Below are positions 1 through 7,076 of a stretch of 7,371 bases of DNA, piece after piece. The position numbers and the translations under genes were made by a program. The first letter of the stretch is position 1. The number at the start of each line of letters is the position of its first letter. Source of the stretch: Burkholderia sp. (GTDB taxonomy: Bacteria; Pseudomonadota; Gammaproteobacteria; Burkholderiales; Burkholderiaceae); assembly GCA_028292565.1 (NCBI GenBank), contig JAQGMD010000183.1, forward strand, positions 1 through 7,371, read 5' to 3'. The notes beneath the pieces were generated by a model. It worked only from the letters and a program-made list of their open reading frames with translations, did not search any database and was not told where the DNA came from.

Positions 1-27
1 AAAAGCCGACCCGCGGGTCGGCTTTTT
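1..27. terminator. Bidirectional intrinsic terminator downstream of rlmD
   Basis: Positions 1-26 are a perfect palindrome: a GC-rich core (GCCGACCCG and its complement) flanked by four A on the left and T on the right. The T-run continues to five on the plus strand, followed by ATTT. The hairpin therefore has a U-tract in both directions. On the minus strand it lies 18 nt after the rlmD stop codon and would end the surE-to-rlmD transcript. It could equally serve a plus-strand gene ending just left of the window, which cannot be seen. Confidence 0.9.
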
Positions 28-44
28 ATTTGCAGTGAAGCCAA

Positions 45-1385
45 TCAAGCCAGCTCAAACACCGCCATCGATTCGACGTGAGCGGTATGCGGGAACATGT
101 TGACCACGCCCGCCTGCTTCAAAACATACCCACCCTGATGCACCAGCAAGGCGGCGTCGCGCGCGAGCGTGGAGGGATTGCAGGAAACGTAGACGATGCG
201 TTTCGGCTTCAATTCCGAATGCGCCCCGCCGAGGCCGACTATCGCCTGGCATACCGCGTCAGCGCCTTCCCGCGGCGGATCGATCAACATGCGATCGAAT
301 TTGCCGAGAGCGACGAGATCTTCAGTAGTCGCCTCGAACAGGTTGCGACAATAAAAACTTGTCTTCGCGGCCAGTGCGTTTTCGCGGGCGTTCTCCAGCG
401 CGCGTTCCGTCAGCGCGGTGCTTCCCTCGATCCCGACCACTTCGCGAACCAGGGTCGCGATAGGCAGGGTGAAATTACCCAACCCGCAGAACAGGTCCGC
501 CACTCGTTCGTCTGGCTGGGGATCAAGCAAACGCAGTGCGCGCGCCACCAGGACACGGTTGATATGATGGTTCACCTGCGTGAAGTCGGTCGGCTTGAAA
601 GGCATTTTGACGCCGAATTCCGGCAACACATAATGCAGTTGCACGTCCGTCGGGTAGAACGGGTAAGCTGTATCCGGCCCCTTCGCCTGCAGCCACCACT
701 GCACGCGATATTCGTCGGCGAATGCCTTCAGCTTGTCTTCATCGTCCGCGGTCAACGGCGCCATGATACGCAGCACCATTGCCGTCACGTCTGCACCGAC
801 TGCCAGCTCGATCTGCGGCACCTGATCGATAATCGTCAGCGATTCAATCAGCCGGCGCAGCGGCATCAACATGGCAGACACATGCGGCGGCAGGATCTCG
901 CAGGTCTGCATGACTGCGATAAACGACGATTTCCGTTCATGGAAGCCGACCAGCACGCCGCCTTTTTTGACGACATTGCGAACCGACAGGCGCGCACGGT
1001 AGCGATATCCCCATGTCGGTCCATAAATGGGCCGCAACATCGTTTCAGCGCGCACTTTACCGAGATGCCACAGATTATCCTCCAGCACACGCTGCTTGGT
1101 CGCGACCTGCGCCGAAGGCTCCAGGTGCTGCATCGCGCAGCCGCCGCAGGTGCCGAAATAAACGCATTTCGGTTTGACGCGCAGTGCCGATTCACGGTGC
1201 AACCCGGTCAGCGTCGCCGCCTCCCATTTGGGCTTTTTCCGGAACGACTGGAAGCTGACCCTTTCGCCAGGCAATGCGCCTTCGACGAAAATGACCTTGC
1301 CCTGTGTGCCATCTTCGTTTTTCAGATGGCCGACGCCGCGGCCTTCCATGTCGAGGGATTCGATATCGATGAGATTGTGCTGCAT
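45..1385 (-). CDS. rlmD: 23S rRNA (uracil-1939-C5)-methyltransferase RlmD
   Basis: This enzyme uses S-adenosylmethionine to methylate C5 of U1939 in 23S rRNA; it acts in the cytoplasm and was formerly called RumA. From the chosen ATG it has 446 residues, against 433 in E. coli. In order it shows an N-terminal TRAM-like RNA-binding region (about 3-60); four cysteines placed as the [4Fe-4S] ligands (C74, C80 and C83 in [10 protein letters not shown], then C162); FTQVN (268-272); the SAM loop [11 protein letters not shown] (296-306); IDPPREGA (368-375); the nucleophile C402 in [10 protein letters not shown]; and the general base E438 in HVESM. All catalytic residues are present. The open frame extends upstream to 1505, but that would overlap the exonuclease, and homology begins near [15 protein letters not shown], so the ATG at 1385 is preferred. 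No good Shine-Dalgarno precedes it. It is the last gene of the minus-strand series, 61 nt after the exonuclease. Function is firm; the start is less so. Confidence 0.95.
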   Translation of the reverse strand: MQHNLIDIESLDMEGRGVGHLKNEDGTQGKVIFVEGALPGERVSFQSFRKKPKWEAATLTGLHRESALRVKPKCVYFGTCGGCAMQHLEPSAQVATKQRVLEDNLWHLGKVRAETMLRPIYGPTWGYRYRARLSVRNVVKKGGVLVGFHERKSSFIAVMQTCEILPPHVSAMLMPLRRLIESLTIIDQVPQIELAVGADVTAMVLRIMAPLTADDEDKLKAFADEYRVQWWLQAKGPDTAYPFYPTDVQLHYVLPEFGVKMPFKPTDFTQVNHHINRVLVARALRLLDPQPDERVADLFCGLGNFTLPIATLVREVVGIEGSTALTERALENARENALAAKTSFYCRNLFEATTEDLVALGKFDRMLIDPPREGADAVCQAIVGLGGAHSELKPKRIVYVSCNPSTLARDAALLVHQGGYVLKQAGVVNMFPHTAHVESMAVFELA

Positions 1386-1420
1386 AGACAGAATGAATTG
1401 CCGGACCTGAGAGGTCCCGA

Positions 1421-1450
1421 ATGATAAAGGAAATTTTATAGTGGTATCAA
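1421..1450 (-). promoter_or_regulatory. Putative sigma-70 promoter for rlmD
   Basis: On the minus strand TTGATA (1450-1445, 5 of 6 to consensus) is followed after 18 nt by TATCAT (1426-1421, 5 of 6). Transcription would start near 1413, about 28 nt before the rlmD ATG. The -35 box overlaps the exonuclease stop codon, and the spacer is AT-rich unlike the surrounding coding DNA. A small inverted repeat (GGACCT/AGGTCC, 1403-1417) lies at the predicted transcript start and could be a leader hairpin. The promoter is inferred from sequence alone. Confidence 0.4.
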
Positions 1451-2235
1451 GCCCGCCCGGGCAACTGCCATGCGGCGAGGTATTCTTTCCAGTGCTGGCC
1501 GTCAAGCCCGGCCAGTGAAGAGTAAACGAGGGACATTTCGGAATCGTACGCCGCTTTCGTCATCGTCCCACGCATCAGCAGGAAGCGACAATACACCAGG
1601 TAGGTATTGACGACGTCGGTTTCGCAATAGGCGCGGATTTCATTCAGGCGCCCTTCCTGGAACAATGCCCAGACTTGCGATCCGTCGACCCCCAGCTTAC
1701 CCGGGAAACCGCACAACTTCGCGAGGTCATCCAACGGCGCATTAGCGCGTCCGGTATAGAGCGCCAACAAATCCATCAGGTCCATATGGCGGGTGTGATA
1801 GCGGCTCAGGTAATTGTTCCACTTGAACTCGCGATCGTCGTCACCCATCTCCCAGTACCGCGCTGCGGCCACACCGTTAATCATCGCGCGATAGTGCAGG
1901 ACGGGCAAATCGAACCCGCCGCCGTTCCACGACACAATCTGCGGCGTGTACTTGTCTATGATACGAAAGAAATCGTGTATCAGCTTGGGTTCCTGGTCTT
2001 CCAGGCCGCCCAGCGAACGCACCCTGAAGCCTTCGTCGTCGCGGAACACACAGGATATCGCCGCCACCCTGTGCAAATGATGCTGCAGGAAATCGGAGCC
2101 GGTCTTTTCGCGGCGCGCTGCAAACGCTGCTGCGGCCACTTCCATATCGGCCATCGACGGCGGATGATTCTGGAGCGCGCGCAACCCGTTCACATCGGGA
2201 ATCGTCTCGATGTCGAATACCAGGACCGGGATCAC
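1447..2235 (-). CDS. Predicted PolB-like 3'-5' exonuclease
   Basis: This is a 262-residue protein of the DnaQ/DEDD superfamily, resembling the PolB-type exonuclease domain family (DNA_pol_B_exo2). Exo I is FDIET (D8, E10); Exo II is [10 protein letters not shown] with D109; Exo III is [13 protein letters not shown] (203-215) with D207 and Y/H-type spacing as in DEDDy enzymes. All four metal-binding acids are therefore present, and it should remove nucleotides from DNA 3' ends. There is no polymerase domain; it is a stand-alone exonuclease, and I know of no firm cellular role for the family. The start is GTG at 2235-2233, sharing GTGA with the rpoS stop, with AAGGA 9 nt upstream inside rpoS. 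Translation is thus probably coupled to rpoS, which suggests a stationary-phase or stress role in DNA repair or turnover; this is inference. Nothing is truncated. Confidence 0.88.
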   Translation of the reverse strand: MIPVLVFDIETIPDVNGLRALQNHPPSMADMEVAAAAFAARREKTGSDFLQHHLHRVAAISCVFRDDEGFRVRSLGGLEDQEPKLIHDFFRIIDKYTPQIVSWNGGGFDLPVLHYRAMINGVAAARYWEMGDDDREFKWNNYLSRYHTRHMDLMDLLALYTGRANAPLDDLAKLCGFPGKLGVDGSQVWALFQEGRLNEIRAYCETDVVNTYLVYCRFLLMRGTMTKAAYDSEMSLVYSSLAGLDGQHWKEYLAAWQLPGRA

Positions 2236-3263
2236 AAAAGAGCGTCCTTGCCTACGCCGCGCGCTGTCAGCGCTCTCTTGAGCTTGACCAATGCCTCTTG
2301 TTGAATCTGCCGCACCCGTTCGCGGGTGACGCTCATTTCGGCCGCCAACTCCTCGAGCGTGGCGGGATCATCGTTATCCAGGCCGAAACGGCGAATGATC
2401 ACGATACGCTGCTTGTCAGGCAGCTTCTTGAGCCAGTCACGCACCAGCACGGTCATCTCATGATGTTCGGCACGTGAGTCGGGACTGTCCGCCGCATCAC
2501 CGGGCAACATGTCCATGAGGCTGGCCTGGGGGTCGTTGTCCAGTGGAGCGTCGAGCGAAGTCGCGTGCTCCGAAAGCGCGAGGATGTCCTGTACGTCTTC
2601 GACGGGACGGTCGACCAGGTGCGCGATGTCCTCGGCGGTCGCATCCTTGCCGTCATGGTGCTGCGCTTCGAGGTGATACTTTGCCCGCAGGATCTGGTTC
2701 AGCTCGCGCACCATATGCACCGGCAGGCGTACAGTGCGTGCCTGGTTCATGATGGCGCGCTCGATGCTCTGGCGGATCCACCAGGTCGCATAAGTCGAGA
2801 AACGAAAACCGCGTTCCGGCTCGAATTTGTCGATCGCGCGCATCAGGCCGAGGTTGCCCTCTTCGATCAGGTCGAGCAGCACGACGCCGCGGTTGATGTA
2901 GTGCTTGGCAATCGACACCACCAGACGCAGGTTGTGCTCGATCATTTTCTGGCGCGCTTCAAAATTGCCTTGCTTCGCCAGCGTCGCGTAATGCACCTCT
3001 TCCACCACGGTCAACAGCGGACGCGCACCAATCTGGTTCAGGTAATGCTGCGTGGTATCGGTCGACAGCTCCGCCGCCAGAACCGTCTTCAGTTCATCGA
3101 CCGGATCAACCACAGCCACGACCCCGCCTTCGGCGCGCTCTGCGCCATCAGCATCATCGACCAGCGCGGTATCTGCTTCGTCGGCGGCGTTGAGCGAAAT
3201 ATCGTCGGACATATCGTCCGACGGCGCGTCATCATCGAGGGGATCGTGAGGGTTGCGTGTCAT
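2232..3263 (-). CDS. rpoS: RNA polymerase sigma factor RpoS (sigma-38)
   Basis: This is the general stress and stationary-phase sigma factor, which binds core RNA polymerase and directs it to stress promoters. It has 343 residues, against 330 in E. coli. An acidic, probably disordered N-terminus (1-65, many Asp) precedes region 1.2 (about 69-102, starting [10 protein letters not shown]). Region 2 (104-173) includes [20 protein letters not shown] and [18 protein letters not shown], which carry core binding, -10 recognition and melting. Region 3 follows (about 177-255), then region 4 (275-335) with the helix-turn-helix [20 protein letters not shown] for -35 contact. The position matching E. coli K173 appears to be R186 (HMVRELN), a conservative change. 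The ATG overlaps the nlpD stop by one base (TAATG) and no Shine-Dalgarno is visible, so translation is probably coupled to nlpD. In E. coli the main rpoS promoter lies inside nlpD; I could not place one here. A tandem repeat forms a hairpin at codons 14-21. Confidence 0.97.
   Translation of the reverse strand: MTRNPHDPLDDDAPSDDMSDDISLNAADEADTALVDDADGAERAEGGVVAVVDPVDELKTVLAAELSTDTTQHYLNQIGARPLLTVVEEVHYATLAKQGNFEARQKMIEHNLRLVVSIAKHYINRGVVLLDLIEEGNLGLMRAIDKFEPERGFRFSTYATWWIRQSIERAIMNQARTVRLPVHMVRELNQILRAKYHLEAQHHDGKDATAEDIAHLVDRPVEDVQDILALSEHATSLDAPLDNDPQASLMDMLPGDAADSPDSRAEHHEMTVLVRDWLKKLPDKQRIVIIRRFGLDNDDPATLEELAAEMSVTRERVRQIQQEALVKLKRALTARGVGKDALL
2245..2249 (-). promoter_or_regulatory. Ribosome binding site for the exonuclease GTG start
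   Basis: The minus strand reads AAGGA, 9 nt before the GTG at 2235, and lies within the last codons of rpoS. Together with the 4-nt overlap it supports the GTG start, since [11 protein letters not shown] is the expected N-terminus of the family and no ATG is available nearby. Confidence 0.55.
3199..3222 (-). repeat. Tandem 12-bp repeat and hairpin early in rpoS
   Basis: Positions 3199-3210 (ATATCGTCGGAC) and 3211-3222 (ATATCGTCCGAC) are adjacent copies differing at one base. The difference makes CGTCGGAC (3203-3210) and GTCCGACG (3216-3223) a perfect 8-bp inverted repeat with a 5-nt loop. In the mRNA this GC-rich stem lies 41-61 nt after the first base of the rpoS start codon. At protein level the repeat encodes the duplicated SDDMSDDI within the acidic N-terminus. 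The repeat is seen directly; any regulatory role is inference. Confidence 0.8.
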
Positions 3264-4216
3264 TAGCGGGATGGCAGAAACTTTGATGGATCGACGGGTT
3301 TGCCCTGCTGGCGAATTTCGAAGTGGAGCTTCACCGCATCAGTATCGGAGTTCCCCATTTCTGCAATTTTCTGGCCTTTGTTGACAGTTTGATCCTCTTT
3401 TACGAAGATGGTTTTGTTGTGCGCATAAGCGGATAACAAATTGTTAGTGTGTTTCAGGATCACCAGATTGCCATAACCGCGGATGCCGCTTCCAGCATAC
3501 AGTACCTTGCCTGCTCCGGCGGCAACCACCGGCTGTCCGATCTTGCCGGCAATATCGATGCCCTTCTTGCCGTCGCTAAAACTTGAAATGATTTTGCCCT
3601 CGGCCGGCCAGATCCATGCGATGTTGTCTTCGTCGCTGCCGGCGGCGCTTGGCGTATCCGACATCTTCTCACCCGGCTTGGTTTCCGCTGCTTTGGAAGA
3701 TTCTGTCTTCGAACCGACGCCATTGGCATCCGGCTTCTGCCCTTCCGTCATCGCCCCTTCCGAATAAGCACGTTTATCGCCGCGCGGCGCTGTCTTGTGC
3801 GCCGACTGCGCGGACGCAGTTCCGGCTGGCGCGTTCAGCGGCCGTACTTCTACCCCGGACGATGTAGCAACGCTGCCGGTCTGCGGACCACCTTCAGGAG
3901 GCACCACACGCAATTCCTGGTCTACCTTGATGTCATTCGGGTTTGACAGATTATTCCATGCGACGAGGTCCCGATAACTTTGACCGAACTCAAGCGCGAT
4001 CTGAACAAGCGTATCGCCTCTCCTGACAGTGTAATAACCGCGGCTATCCGCCTGTCGCGCCCCTTGCGAGGAAGCATTCGGGCTTGCCTTCGGAGCCTCA
4101 GTCCTCACACCGGTGGTGCGGTCGATTACCGGGGCTGAATTGCGGGTCGTGGTGCATGCGACCAGCAGCCCCGGCAAGATAGCTAACAATACTAAACGTA
4201 CTTTTTTCATTCTCAT
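3263..4216 (-). CDS. nlpD: NlpD: LysM/LytM lipoprotein, amidase activator
   Basis: In E. coli NlpD is an outer-membrane lipoprotein that activates the amidase AmiC to split septal peptidoglycan at division. From the ATG at 4216 this protein has 317 residues: a basic start (MRMKK), a short hydrophobic stretch and lipobox LVAC with lipidated C21; one LysM domain (61-106, starting [10 protein letters not shown]); a Ser/Ala/Lys-rich low-complexity linker (107-199); and a LytM/M23 domain (201-317). That domain is degenerate: the first zinc-ligand His is K218 (KKGIDIAG) and the HxH motif reads K296-L-H298 (KLHFEIR). It should therefore lack hydrolase activity, as E. coli NlpD does. The frame is open upstream to 4339 but that overlaps pcm and would bury the signal peptide. 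A second ATG two codons in (4210) is an equal alternative; neither has a strong Shine-Dalgarno. The gap to pcm is 62 nt with no terminator. Confidence 0.94.
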   Translation of the reverse strand: MRMKKVRLVLLAILPGLLVACTTTRNSAPVIDRTTGVRTEAPKASPNASSQGARQADSRGYYTVRRGDTLVQIALEFGQSYRDLVAWNNLSNPNDIKVDQELRVVPPEGGPQTGSVATSSGVEVRPLNAPAGTASAQSAHKTAPRGDKRAYSEGAMTEGQKPDANGVGSKTESSKAAETKPGEKMSDTPSAAGSDEDNIAWIWPAEGKIISSFSDGKKGIDIAGKIGQPVVAAGAGKVLYAGSGIRGYGNLVILKHTNNLLSAYAHNKTIFVKEDQTVNKGQKIAEMGNSDTDAVKLHFEIRQQGKPVDPSKFLPSR

Positions 4217-4278
4217 GGTTTCAATGTTTGACGGCTTTGCGCCGGCAACAGACCGAACGGAAACCAGCGTCGCGAGCG

Positions 4279-5124
4279 TCACGCAACGCCAGGGCGCAGC
4301 GGCACAAAATGGCAATCCTCGAGCGTTACCGTGGTCCACTCGAATTTACCGACACGTTCGATCAATTGCAGCACTTGATGACGCGCTCCAACCGGCGCCA
4401 CCAACCTCCCACCTATGCTCATTTGTTCCAGCAGGGCCTGCGGTACTTCCATCCCCGCTGCCGCCAGTATGATACCGTCGAACGGGGCAACTTGCGGAAG
4501 CCCAAGCATACCATCTCCATAATGCAGCCGGATATTGGCAATGCGCAGCGGACGCAAATTGGTTTTTGCTAATTCGTGCAACGGCTTGATGCGCTCGATC
4601 GAATAAACTTCTTTCGCTACCTGCGAAAGGACGGCTGCCTGATAACCGCAGCCGGTGCCGATTTCGAGCACACGGTTAAGTGTCCCGCCGTTGGCGTTGT
4701 CGCGCATCACTTCGATCATGCGCGCCACGATATAGGGTTGAGAAATGGTTTGATGATGCCCGATAGGCAATGACGCATCGATATAGGCCTGGCTTGACAG
4801 TCCCGAGTCGAGGAATAAATGCCGGGGAACCGCCTCCATCGCCGCCAGCACCTTGCTATCCCTGACGCCCTGCTTCGCAACCCGCCCCACCATCGCTGTC
4901 CGGACCGCGTTGGATACCAACACCGACGGCGCGTTTGCTGTCATCGTTTTGAACTGCGCATCGAGGACGGCGGATGCACGTGTCGAGTTTTGCGCAGCAT
5001 TTTTGGTCGCGGTTTGAGGCGTCGCAACTTTTCTTGTCGCATGCGGCGCCAGCTGCGAGGCTCTGGATGTCGCCTCGACAACAGATGACAAGCTGAGCGG
5101 GAAACGCCTGTCCTTATCGCTCAT
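4279..5124 (-). CDS. pcm: Protein-L-isoaspartate O-methyltransferase
   Basis: Pcm methylates isoaspartyl residues in aged proteins with SAM so that they can revert to aspartate; it is cytosolic and important in non-growing cells. The family core is clear from about residue 78: [26 protein letters not shown] with the active-site Ser128, the SAM motif [13 protein letters not shown] (152-164), GDGMLGLP (203-210), [10 protein letters not shown] (215-224) and GGRLVAPVG (238-246). At 281 residues it is longer than E. coli Pcm (208) because about 70 extra residues precede the core. They are rich in Ala, Ser, Thr and basic residues, with no clear signal peptide or membrane segment, so are probably disordered. 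The long form is supported by the ATGA overlap with the surE stop and a strong Shine-Dalgarno; internal ATGs at 4944 and 4893 have none. It is the second gene of the surE series. Confidence 0.94.
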   Translation of the reverse strand: MSDKDRRFPLSLSSVVEATSRASQLAPHATRKVATPQTATKNAAQNSTRASAVLDAQFKTMTANAPSVLVSNAVRTAMVGRVAKQGVRDSKVLAAMEAVPRHLFLDSGLSSQAYIDASLPIGHHQTISQPYIVARMIEVMRDNANGGTLNRVLEIGTGCGYQAAVLSQVAKEVYSIERIKPLHELAKTNLRPLRIANIRLHYGDGMLGLPQVAPFDGIILAAAGMEVPQALLEQMSIGGRLVAPVGARHQVLQLIERVGKFEWTTVTLEDCHFVPLRPGVA

Positions 5125-5858
5125 AGCAACCCTTTCCTAAGCTCATCGAGTTGCCGGTTATGCGTAAGGTCGACCTGTAGCGGCGTGACGGAAACAAAAC
5201 CCTGCGCAACCGCATGAAAATCGGTGCCCTCGCCTGCGTCTTTCTCCTTGCCGGCCGGGCCAATCCAGAAAATCTCCCGGTCGTGCGGATCGCGCATCCG
5301 AATGACGGCCTCGGATTCATGGCGTTTGCCGAGGCGAGTTGGAACGACGCGCTTGATTTCGTCGTACGGCAGGTTCGGGATATTTACGTTGAGCAGATAA
5401 GGTTTTTGCAACATGTCAAAACCGCGCTCGACAACTTCCCTCGCGATTCTCGCCGCCGCATCGAGATGCTCCCAGCCCTTCTTCACCTGTGAAAATGCAA
5501 TTGCCGGGATACCGAACAAGAACCCTTCTGTCGCTGCCGCCACAGTGCCGGAGTATAGCGTGTCGTCGCCCATGTTCTGGCCCTGGTTGATACCGGACAC
5601 AATCAGGTCCGGTTTGAAACAGAGCCCGCCGGTCAACGCGACATGGACGCAGTCCGAAGGTGTGCCATTGATGAAATAAAACCCATTGTCCGCACGATAA
5701 ACGGAAAGCGGGCGATCCAATGTGAGCGAGTTGGAGCTGCCCGAACGATTGCTGTCCGGTGCAAATACGGCAATTTCGGCAATGGGGCTCAATGCATTCG
5801 CGAGCGCGATGATGCCGGGGGCCAGGTAACCGTCATCGTTGCTGATCAGAATTCTCAT
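5121..5858 (-). CDS. surE: 5'/3'-nucleotidase SurE
   Basis: SurE is a metal-dependent phosphatase that dephosphorylates nucleoside 5'- and 3'-monophosphates and, in E. coli, short polyphosphate; it acts in the cytoplasm and aids stationary-phase survival. The protein has 245 residues (E. coli 253). It begins [10 protein letters not shown], with metal ligands D8 and D9, followed by [14 protein letters not shown] (S39), [11 protein letters not shown] (65-75), [12 protein letters not shown] (N91) and [11 protein letters not shown] (102-112). The C-terminal part holds WIGPAG and [20 protein letters not shown]. The metal site and active-site loops are complete. The ATG at 5858 is chosen because the family starts exactly here; the frame is open upstream to 5951 but those residues are unlike SurE. 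Only a weak GGGA precedes it. SurE appears to be the first gene of the minus-strand series, since the next gene is divergent. In E. coli truD lies just upstream instead. I could not find a convincing promoter for it. Confidence 0.96.
   Translation of the reverse strand: MRILISNDDGYLAPGIIALANALSPIAEIAVFAPDSNRSGSSNSLTLDRPLSVYRADNGFYFINGTPSDCVHVALTGGLCFKPDLIVSGINQGQNMGDDTLYSGTVAAATEGFLFGIPAIAFSQVKKGWEHLDAAARIAREVVERGFDMLQKPYLLNVNIPNLPYDEIKRVVPTRLGKRHESEAVIRMRDPHDREIFWIGPAGKEKDAGEGTDFHAVAQGFVSVTPLQVDLTHNRQLDELRKGLL
5131..5138 (-). promoter_or_regulatory. Strong ribosome binding site for pcm
   Basis: The minus strand reads AGGAAAGG, 6 nt before the ATG at 5124, and lies within the last codons of surE. 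It decides in favour of the long Pcm with its N-terminal extension. Confidence 0.75.
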
Positions 5859-5940
5859 GGTCCCGATTTTACCCGAAGCAATCTTGTAAAAACCTATTTC
5901 ACTGCTGGACATTCGCAACACGGGCATCGCGAACGATACG

Positions 5941-5970
5941 TTTGTGCACATTGGCGCACCTTGGTGTACA
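5941..5970 (+). repeat. Three phased 10-bp direct repeats, possible operator
   Basis: Positions 5941-5950, 5951-5960 and 5961-5970 are three adjacent decamers fitting TTKGYGYACM, with T1, T2, G4, G6, A8 and C9 invariant. The array ends 2 bp before the -35 box of the plus-strand promoter, so it covers about -66 to -37 of that promoter, and one unit per helical turn puts all copies on one DNA face. The first copy includes the palindrome TGTGCACA (5943-5950); a dyad CACC-TT-GGTG (5957-5966) spans copies two and three. It could be a regulator site for the oxidoreductase gene, for surE, or both. The repeat is seen; function is inference. Confidence 0.5.
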
Positions 5971-5972
5971 TA

Positions 5973-6000
5973 TTGACATTCTGCGGTACGCGCCTAAAAT
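5973..6000 (+). promoter_or_regulatory. Sigma-70 promoter of the quinone oxidoreductase gene
   Basis: A perfect -35 TTGACA (5973-5978) is followed after 16 nt by TAAAAT (5995-6000, 5 of 6 to consensus). Transcription would begin near 6007, giving a leader of about 43 nt that contains a T-run and AT-rich stretch before the ribosome binding site. This is the best promoter match in the window. Confidence 0.75.
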
Positions 6001-6039
6001 CAGACGACCGTTCTTTTTTAACACTTTATAAAATTCGTC

Positions 6040-6045
6040 AGGAGA
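6040..6045 (+). promoter_or_regulatory. Ribosome binding site of the quinone oxidoreductase
   Basis: AGGAGA lies 4 nt before the ATG at 6050 and fixes the start of this gene, which opens with the typical MKAILCKAWG. Confidence 0.8.
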
Positions 6046-6049
6046 CAAA

Positions 6050-7030
6050 ATGAAAGCCATCCTCTGCAAGGCGTGGGGACTCCCCGAGACTCTGGTTGTA
6101 GAGGATCTGCCAGATGTCACTCCCGGCCCTGGTCAGGTTGCGATCGATGTACATGCCGCCGGTGTCAATTTTCCGGACGTGCTCATCATTCAAAACAAAT
6201 ACCAGTTCAAACCCGAGCTGCCGTTTGTACCCGGCAGCGAGCTTGCGGGCGTCGTACGCGCCATCGGTGAAGGCGTCACGCACGTGAAGCCGGGCGACAA
6301 AGTAATGGCGTTCGTGAGCCAGGGCGCATTCGCACAGCAAATTGTGGCAAGCGCGCAAGTGGTGACGCCGATGCCTGCCGGCCTTGACTTCGATACTGCC
6401 GCAGCCGTGACGCTAACCTACGCCACCTCGCACCACGCGGTGGTCGACCGCGCGCAGCTTAAGCCCGGCGAGACGATGCTGGTGCTCGGGGCCGCCGGCG
6501 GTGTCGGCCTGGCTGCCATTGACATCGGAAAGGCACTCGGTGCGCGAGTGATCGCCGCCGCCTCCAGCGATGAAAAGCTCGAGGTCTGTAAAACGCACGG
6601 CGCCGATGCCACGATCAACTACAGCACCGAGGACTTGCGGGAAGCGATCAAGGCGGCGACCGGCGGCAAAGGTCCGGACGTCATTTACGATCCGGTCGGT
6701 GGCAGGTACGCGGAGCCGGCATTCCGCTCGATCGCGTGGCGCGGCCGCTACCTGGTGGTGGGTTTCGCCAATGGAGAAATCCCGAAACTGCCGCTCAACC
6801 TCGCGCTGTTGAAAGGCGCGTCGCTGGTCGGGGTGTTCTGGGGTGACTTCGCCCGACGGGAGCCGAAAGCGAATTTGGCCGCGATGCGCGAGCTGATGGG
6901 ATGGATGGCCGAAGGCAAAATCAAGCCGCATATCTCGGGACGCTACGCGCTGGCTGAAACGCCGCAAGCGTTGAACGACATGGCAGCCCGCAAAGTGACG
7001 GGGAAAGTGGTGATCCAGCCCCAGCGGTGA
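6050..7030 (+). CDS. Zinc-free NADPH:quinone oxidoreductase, MDR family
   Basis: This is a 326-residue medium-chain dehydrogenase/reductase of the quinone oxidoreductase branch. Members reduce quinones or alpha,beta-unsaturated carbonyls with NADPH; the true substrate cannot be read from sequence. A GroES-like N-terminal domain (about 1-125) contains AAGVNFPDVLI (36-46) and VPGSELAGVV (60-69). The Rossmann domain follows with the nucleotide-binding GAAGGVG (147-153), and SSDEK (172-176) sits after the second strand, where this branch contacts the NADPH phosphate. The structural-zinc cysteine cluster and catalytic zinc ligands of alcohol dehydrogenases are absent. The C-terminal part includes GRYLVVGFANGEIPKLPLN and closes with KVTGKVVIQ, usual for the family. 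Length is normal. It is transcribed alone, divergently from surE, from its own promoter, and is followed by a hairpin. I give no symbol because it is not a clear orthologue of E. coli Qor. An acyl-CoA or enoyl reductase role is possible but less likely. Confidence 0.9.
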   Translation: MKAILCKAWGLPETLVVEDLPDVTPGPGQVAIDVHAAGVNFPDVLIIQNKYQFKPELPFVPGSELAGVVRAIGEGVTHVKPGDKVMAFVSQGAFAQQIVASAQVVTPMPAGLDFDTAAAVTLTYATSHHAVVDRAQLKPGETMLVLGAAGGVGLAAIDIGKALGARVIAAASSDEKLEVCKTHGADATINYSTEDLREAIKAATGGKGPDVIYDPVGGRYAEPAFRSIAWRGRYLVVGFANGEIPKLPLNLALLKGASLVGVFWGDFARREPKANLAAMRELMGWMAEGKIKPHISGRYALAETPQALNDMAARKVTGKVVIQPQR

Positions 7031-7041
7031 ATCGCGTAAAT

Positions 7042-7068
7042 AGTAGGGTGCCCCGTGCGCACCCTACT
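7042..7068. terminator. Hairpin between convergent genes, possible terminator
   Basis: AGTAGGGTGC (7042-7051) and GCACCCTACT (7059-7068) pair perfectly over 10 bp with a 7-nt loop. It lies between the stop codons of two convergent genes (7030 and 7077). There is no U-tract on either strand, so it is not a textbook intrinsic terminator; it may act as a weak or factor-aided terminator or a 3'-end stabiliser. The GTAGGGTGC...GCACCCTAC stem resembles short intergenic repeats I associate with many proteobacterial genomes, so it may be one copy of a dispersed palindromic element. Confidence 0.6.
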
Positions 7069-7076
7069 TCCTGCTC

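Noticed and set aside
78..1424. Long plus-strand open frame of 448 codons opposite rlmD
   Set aside because: Its product is rich in Arg, His and Gln with no recognisable motif, and it mirrors a certain gene in high-GC DNA; it is an antisense shadow.
1386..1505. Upstream extension of rlmD into the exonuclease gene
   Set aside because: The extra 40 residues are not RlmD-like and would overlap the exonuclease by 59 nt.
1675..2304. Plus-strand open frame of 209 codons opposite the exonuclease
   Set aside because: No domain, no motif, and fully antisense to a gene with an intact active site.
2565..3266. Plus-strand open frame of 233 codons opposite rpoS
   Set aside because: Composition is typical of a shadow frame and it sits exactly opposite conserved rpoS codons; no ribosome binding site or family motif supports it.
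3263..4216. Internal rpoS promoter within nlpD, as in E. coli
   Set aside because: I scanned the minus strand for a -35/-10 pair and found no match good enough to report; one may still exist, since RpoS-type regulation there need not have consensus boxes.
4217..4339. Upstream extension of nlpD into pcm
   Set aside because: It would place the lipoprotein signal peptide internally and overlap pcm by 61 nt; starts at 4216 or 4210 fit the lipobox.
5859..5951. Upstream extension of surE by 31 codons
   Set aside because: The family starts at [10 protein letters not shown]; the upstream residues are unlike SurE and lie in the intergenic control region.
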